Below, one piece after another: positions 58,601 to 64,000 of a stretch of 64,000 nucleotides of DNA. The translations under genes were made by a program, and so were the position numbers. Origin of the DNA: Polytrichum commune (taxonomy: Eukaryota; Streptophyta; Polytrichopsida; Polytrichales; Polytrichaceae). The notes beneath the pieces are model-generated. The model did no database searches, was not told the DNA's origin, and was given only the letters and a program-made list of their open reading frames with translations. The stretch spans positions 28,026,001 to 28,090,000 of the forward strand of contig OX485806.1 of the NCBI GenBank assembly GCA_950295325.1. Direction: 5' to 3'. The stretch's first letter is position 1. Each line of letters begins with the position of its first letter.

Positions 58601-60450
58601 GTTGATTATTTTCATATGATGGAATGGATACCACGAATCATGTGGAAATACATTAGAAGTTAATCAAATATACGTTTTTGCAATGCAAGATCAATCATTC
58701 TCTTCGAGACCTTATTGTTGTGATTATTGAGAATGCAAAAGTCGATATTTATGTTGGCTAAATAACTCTGTTGAATTAATTCAAGATGACACAATGTATC
58801 AGTAAGTGTCTTTTAACTTTACATGATCTTATGTAATGATTTATGTATTATAAATAATATTTGTATATTGAATATAAAAATAATTGAAATGTTAATATTA
58901 ACTTAATATATAGGTTATTTTGACTTTTATATATATATATATATATAACACATCAATATCGCTTAAAAGAAGGAGAAAAAATCTTTAAAAGCTATCAAGC
59001 TAATCCAATGGATATTTTGCAAGTGGTATATGATGATCACATCTTATTTTATGTTAGAAGTGAGAGTTCTTCCGACACATTATATGATGTATCATTGAGC
59101 ACACATTATTATAATTGTCAAGATAGAGTATCTACGTGCAAACATATTTTAGGTGTACAAAGGGTTGTTAAAGAATGCTTAGAGACATCAAAAAATAAGG
59201 ATGTGGTAGATGATATCTCGCATGTGAACATCATTATGCAAGATATAGGGGTACAATCTTTATTTCAAATAAATGTGCATATCAAATAACCTATAGTAGT
59301 TGATGTAATAAATGAAAAATTACTCATTATGTTATCGGAAGCATAAACATGATTACAATATTTAAGGAAATCTATTGGAGGCTATAGTGAAGATTAAAAG
59401 AAACACAAGTTACAAGTTCTTGAAGGGTTTTTAACGTTCGTTATGGAACCCCCAACTTTTTAAAAGCCCAATAGAATTGATCTTCCCATTTGAGGTTTCA
59501 ATTCTATTTTACATGATAATGTTAAGCGTACAAGGATGAGACATGGAAAAAAACGTGCGTCTTCGAAAATTGGTGAAGGATGTACTCCACAGCTTCCTTT
59601 GAAGCGGCCTTCTTACATGCTTGTATCTCATTAAAAAAATTAAAATTAAAAAAAAAAAAATATCGCAAGATTGCAAAAATTACTTGAGACATTTGTGCTA
59701 CAAAGACATTAATTGAGAAAGAAACAAATTTAGTGTTTTGCAAAAATTGTGACCATGAGATGGATGTGTAATAAAGTTAGAGTTCAAAGTTTTTTCATTA
59801 CCACTACAAATATTGTATAATTTCATTCTAGATACTATAATTATTTTTATCAAGTTAACCCTTAATTTTGACAAACCCTAGTTGTTGTTTGTGAATCTTA
59901 AATCCTTAATCTTGAACTTGAGAACTACTATGAAAAAAAAAAATATGACACGCATTTAAAAATCTTAACAATCAATGTTACAAGGTGAAAAGCATGTACT
60001 AAAAAAACCTTTCTAATACTACAACATATACACCAAAATTATAACTAACTATGCAGATCTCAATACTAAATGAGAATCACAATCAATAGCATTTACAAGT
60101 TGTAATGAAGACCCCCTTAGGTATCCAAGAATGTTCTATCAATAAAGGTGAGAGAAAGGGGAGATAGGAGAGAAATGAGGATGAGAAAAGAGTTGAGGGG
60201 GTTGGGTCCGGAAAATGTGCTAGAAAGGCCGCTAGATTCCCCACTCTCCCAGAACGGGCCCAGGGTTCCGGAACCCGGCCTTGAGACAACTTCAATGAAA
60301 CCACCCATGTTGGATTCGGGTGGAATTGGCCATTGTTGCACATATGGAACTAAGGGCCTGGCCGCACCCGGGGGTGCCAACCCGGAACCGGTGCGGGCCA
60401 AGGCCTACCCGGAAGCTCCCAACCGGATAGGGAGGTTGGCCAACCCCTAG
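55700..60450. mobile_element. Large TIR element carrying a SWIM-type transposase remnant
   Basis: 55740-56350 and 59830-60290 are inverted repeats (GGCACATTTTCTGGACCCAA; CTTTATTGAT; GGGGGTCTTCATTA; AGTATTGAGATCTGCATAGTTA). The left arm has an extra internal duplication (about 56010-56280). The outermost bases are GC-rich and less alike, so the ends (about 55703 and 60446) and any target duplication are not settled. Between the arms lies the decayed transposase on the plus strand. TIRs of ~500 bp and this transposase type fit the MULE superfamily. Confidence 0.65.
56490..59289 (+). pseudogene. SWIM-type MULE-like transposase, heavily decayed
   Basis: Pieces in several frames follow the family order. 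An acidic N-terminal part lies at 56570-56985. A region with SHRVGNKDRVQRKSND lies at 57315-57500. The DDE-core segment ALDSTLKTNQNG then YAAIVPNQDKIDVSVFYMLC lies at 58030-58145 (first catalytic Asp visible, frameshift between). DGMDTTNHVEIH then IKYTFLQCKINHSLRDLI lies around 58615-58720. The C-terminal zinc-binding SWIM stretch YNCQDRVSTCKHILGVQR lies at 59115-59165, where the first Cys of CxC is Tyr. Stops and frameshifts exclude function. It would have cut and joined the TIRs around it. Confidence 0.6.
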
Positions 60451-63400
60451 CGGCGGGTCCGGGTCGGAGGCCACTCCGGCTGGTTATGTGCCGGAGAGCC
60501 TCCCACATTCATCCACAGTTTTCTGTTGCTTCCCAAGCTCCGCTTCCGATTGCAAGCCTCACACGCTCCGCTCTCTTATCTCCCACACTCCAAGATCCGC
60601 GTTGACTGAGGTTGATGGAGCATGCAACTGCGAGTTGGGTAATGTTGCATGGATAACGATACTAAGATGCATTTAAGCTTCAAAGTTAGATTTTTGTATC
60701 CTCGCAATGTTTTTTGCTTCAGGATTTCTTCCGGGTTTAGTTGGAAGCTCGTTGGAATGGGAGTCCTAGAAATCCACCATTTGCTAACCATCTTGTACTA
60801 ATCGCGATTTCATATCCTGAAAGAAGTGTGGTGGTCGGTGAGAGTAGCCCTATCTATCTCAGTGTTTGATTGACAGGGAATTCGTTCGGATGCAAATGGG
60901 TGACAATTGATTGCAGTCGGGTCCAGTCGAGTGGAGTCGGAGCAATGTTGCAGGTTTTTTCTTTATTGGAACTTCCTCCTCGCAATTTCTTTCTCTTTTT
61001 CGATTTTGGGTTCTTCTCTTTTTATGGTACTTAGGGCTATGGAAAAATTTGAAACTCTGGGTTTTGGAACTTGGAGTTGATTCCTGGTGGAAGGGATGTG
61101 AACATGTTGCGCTACTTTGGATTCATCATGTTTATGAACCTTTGGTTTGGGCTCCTTTCTGAATGATTTGGGTATTGTTTGGGAGTTTGTTCCTGCATGT
61201 GATAGACACAAGCTCAATCTTTACCCTGGTGTGCTTGCATGGCCTCGACTATGCAGGTTTCAACCTCAATTTTGACATAAGCAGTGAGTGAGCTATAAGG
61301 AGAGTGGACAAATTTCGTCGAAGTAGTTTCTTGATTCGCCAAGAAAGAGGGGGTCCGCAACCATCGTGTACTAATCGCGATTTCATATCCTGGGAGAAGT
61401 GTGTTGGTCGGAGAGAGTAACCCTGTCTATGTTAGTGTCTGATTGACAGGGAATTCTCTACATATTTGCAGACAGACAGACAAGTTGTCTACATTACCAT
61501 TGAACAGAGAGAACCAACAACTGATTACAAATGAATTGGTTGAGGTTGAGAAATAACTGGTTGAAGTTCAAGACTTCAAGAAAACTACTGAAACCCACCT
61601 CGCAAACCTCGAACCCACCTCGCACCCACCTCGCAAACCCCGGACTTAGCTCGCGGACCATGCACAAGGCTCCCCTGCATTGTGAGGCATCTGCCGGAGC
61701 AGATGAACTTCATCGCTGGTTGCCAGGTTTTCGTTCAGATCATCCAGGGACTCAAGCAAAACGTTGGTATTTACCAACGGTGAGAAAGCTGGGGAAATAG
61801 CAACTAAGCCGACAAGCTCTGACAACTATCTCACTCCTCCGTACTGGCACCCGCATGTGCGGTGCCAGTTAAGCCCCAAACACCGGTCCTGGCACCATAA
61901 CCGGCATGAACACCCCGGGTGTGCCCCCCCCCCCCTAAGTCTATGTCATGGCAACGTCTATAACATATTGTGTGACAACAACGTGATGCAAAACCAAAAA
62001 ATGTCATATTGGTTGGATGTAAAACCAATATCTACCTAGACGTAAATTGATGTTGTCAACCACAAAATCAATGATATGGTCGACTGCTACTTTATAATCG
62101 CCATGGTGATTGATTACAAAAGAAAAAAATTATGGACCGTTCGATCTTGTTGTCTACAAGATCAATCATCAATCCAAAAATATATTTAATCTAGCAGTGA
62201 ACTAAGATTAATCAACCATCTCATGGACTGCTTCAAATTGGATGTTGCTGCTGAGTAAGAGTAGTCAACTAGTTGGTCGACAAATACTAGCAATCAAATT
62301 CTAAATAAACCACAAAACATAAAAATCCAAAAGAAATTGAATCTTTGGAATTGGCATTCAACAAGATCGAACCATCCATATTTTTTCATAATTTTTGTAA
62401 TTTTTATTTAGAATCGACTGTTACTATCAATTTATTAAAGAAACCGACCATATTTTTTTAAAATACAAAAATACTGCTATATTAAAAAAAATGTCAAGGG
62501 GCATCATGTTCATCTGCACATCCTTAATATCAACAATAACACTTTGGGATTAATTTTCAAATGCATCGTTGAGGATATTCCAGAGCTCAGGGAAACAATA
62601 TATATTTAAAAAGCAAGCATGGAACTATAATCTCCAAGTTTAGTGGTGCCTTGAAACCTATAAAAGGTTGGAGAAAAAATCACATGATAGTAAAACCCCA
62701 AATCAAGCAAAGAAGTATGGAAGCATTTATGGAAGAAAAAAAACACGTAATCAAAATGAAAACTAAATTAAAATAGTCTTTGCATTTTGAATATTTTTAC
62801 TACCTCTCTGTTCTTATGTTCCCATGTTGGAGGAGATCCAAATACTTAAAAGGATAAAGGTAATTCGATGTCATCATTTTTTAAATATTTTTTTATGATC
62901 ATGTAATAACTCTAACTTGTTGTTGTTGATGTAGAGTGCTCAAAGTTGTGCAATTAGTATGGTTGTGGAGTTGCCCAAGGATGAAAGCAACAAAGTAAAA
63001 ATAATGATTATTGCGCCCTCAAAGGAATTAAATGACAATGCATCAGAGGGCCCTCTGAAATTGTACAAAGAGTTAGGGCTCCCTATGTCTTGATGGAATT
63101 CATTACAAAGTGAGGCGCACCTTCAAAGTTGGATATGATAGTCTTCCAACCGACCAACAAGATCACCTCCGCTAGGTGTCACCCGTTCAATAATCTCACA
63201 AATTGTACACTTTCTTTGCAAGTTAGAGAGTCAAGTGTTGTGGCAACGTTACTTAAGGCTTTGCAAAGGCCATAGTGCAATGAAGAGGGTTATAAGGTGT
63301 AGGGTGGAGTTATACATGATGGCAATGTTTAGTATTCATGAAGGTATGTGGGGCAATTTGGAAACCATCCAAATAGTATCTCTTAATACTTTCAACAAAC

Positions 63401-64000
63401 AAAGAATATCGAATCTTTGAAATGTGAATATTTAAATAATAAAAATAAAAATAACAAAAAATGCATTACTTTATTTGAATATTATGTTGTATGTTATTGT
63501 TGTTGTATATCTCTATGTGTGTATTTGTAATATGTATCATTTTGTCTCATTATGCATATTGACTGTATGATATAGTTGTATATTTTGTGTTTTCAATATA
63601 TTATATATTAATTATATGTTAGTTGTGTATATTGCAATTTTGGTACATAGGTGGAAATTTTGATTATGTAGTATTCAAATTGAAGAACTCAATTGAATAC
63701 GAATAGCTCCAAGTTTAATCCATTTTTTCATCCCCATAACTTCATCGAATAGTTCATTGAAATCCCATCTCAATGAACGGGAGTTATGAGAAACCTTAAA
63801 GCCTTTTGGAGAAGCTGGAGGGAGATTACGTAAAATGAGGTGCCCAATAAAAAATAATAGGAGACTCAATAGGATTGTGTATTTACTTATTTTTTTATAG
63901 CATGGACCCATGTAATTAAGGCATGTTGCACCCAATGAGCACATATATTATGAACTACTTTAAAGTAGTCTCGGTGGTCCAAGTCTGCCGACTCGTCATT
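60451..64000. other. No supported gene; family R tail fragments
   Basis: Two copies of the family R tail (AATCGCGATTTCATATCCTG...AAGTGTG[G/T]TGGTCGG...GATTGACAGGGAATTC) lie at 60790-60885 and 61370-61455. A small inverted repeat ACTGGCAC...GTGCCAGT is at 61844-61870 and a C tract at 61925. A plus-strand stretch at 61620-61790 and another at 62825-63190 (ending FKVGYDSLPTDQQDHLR) look coding-like, but no gene model could be closed. The rest is AT-rich spacer. Confidence 0.45.

Noticed and set aside
63110-63190. NB-ARC-like resistance gene fragment (FKVGYDSLPTDQQDHLR)
   Set aside because: One short resemblance to an ARC-domain motif, without P-loop, GLPL or LRR nearby; too weak to annotate.

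Overview
The window reads as nuclear DNA of a land plant. It is AT-rich, has GT-AG introns, is crowded with decayed transposons, and encodes nuclear genes for plastid proteins (a Toc75-type import channel and the division factor MinE) next to a mitochondrial complex I subunit and a replication protein. I cannot resolve the lineage from sequence alone. All gene models were built by eye from reading frames, splice sites and remembered family motifs; no search or alignment was run.

Left third (1-31 kb) is accessory. A dispersed repeat ('family A') occurs at 1-1130, 4990-9256 and 23500-24270. The second copy is split by a 2.8 kb Mutator-like element (6064-8861) with a 9-bp target duplication; the first copy preserves the empty site. 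A trihelix/Myb-SANT-like gene at 1.75-2.73 kb keeps its frame but has three stops. A four-exon cytochrome P450 (12517-16203, minus) is broken by one 50-bp tandem duplication. Its promoter and membrane-anchor exon were copied twice more inside a ~5.6-6 kb segmental duplication (17438-23048 and 24448-30375). Transposons inserted in only one copy (MULE, hAT, Tourist-like and an 8-bp-TSD TIR element) leave readable empty sites in the other.

Middle (31-35.9 kb) holds a copia polyprotein remnant, a fold-back element made of nine 41-bp units, a fragment of a SWIM-type transposase and a ~200-bp tandem array.

Right half (36-55 kb) is the gene-bearing part: NDUFA12-like (plus), then RPA3, MinE and an intact but divergent eight-exon TOC75-like gene (all minus). 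The TOC75-like gene shows local tandem duplications at both ends of exon 1: an upstream copy of its start, and three intronic copies of its 3' splice junction. A repeat ('family R') sits close behind several 5' splice sites of both TOC75 and the P450.

The last part (55.7-60.4 kb) is a large TIR element carrying a decayed SWIM-type transposase; 60.5-64 kb has no gene I can support. I found no CRISPR array, rRNA or tRNA, and no convincing new molecular system. The most interesting signals are structural: duplicated exon heads and splice junctions, and nested insertions with their empty sites.
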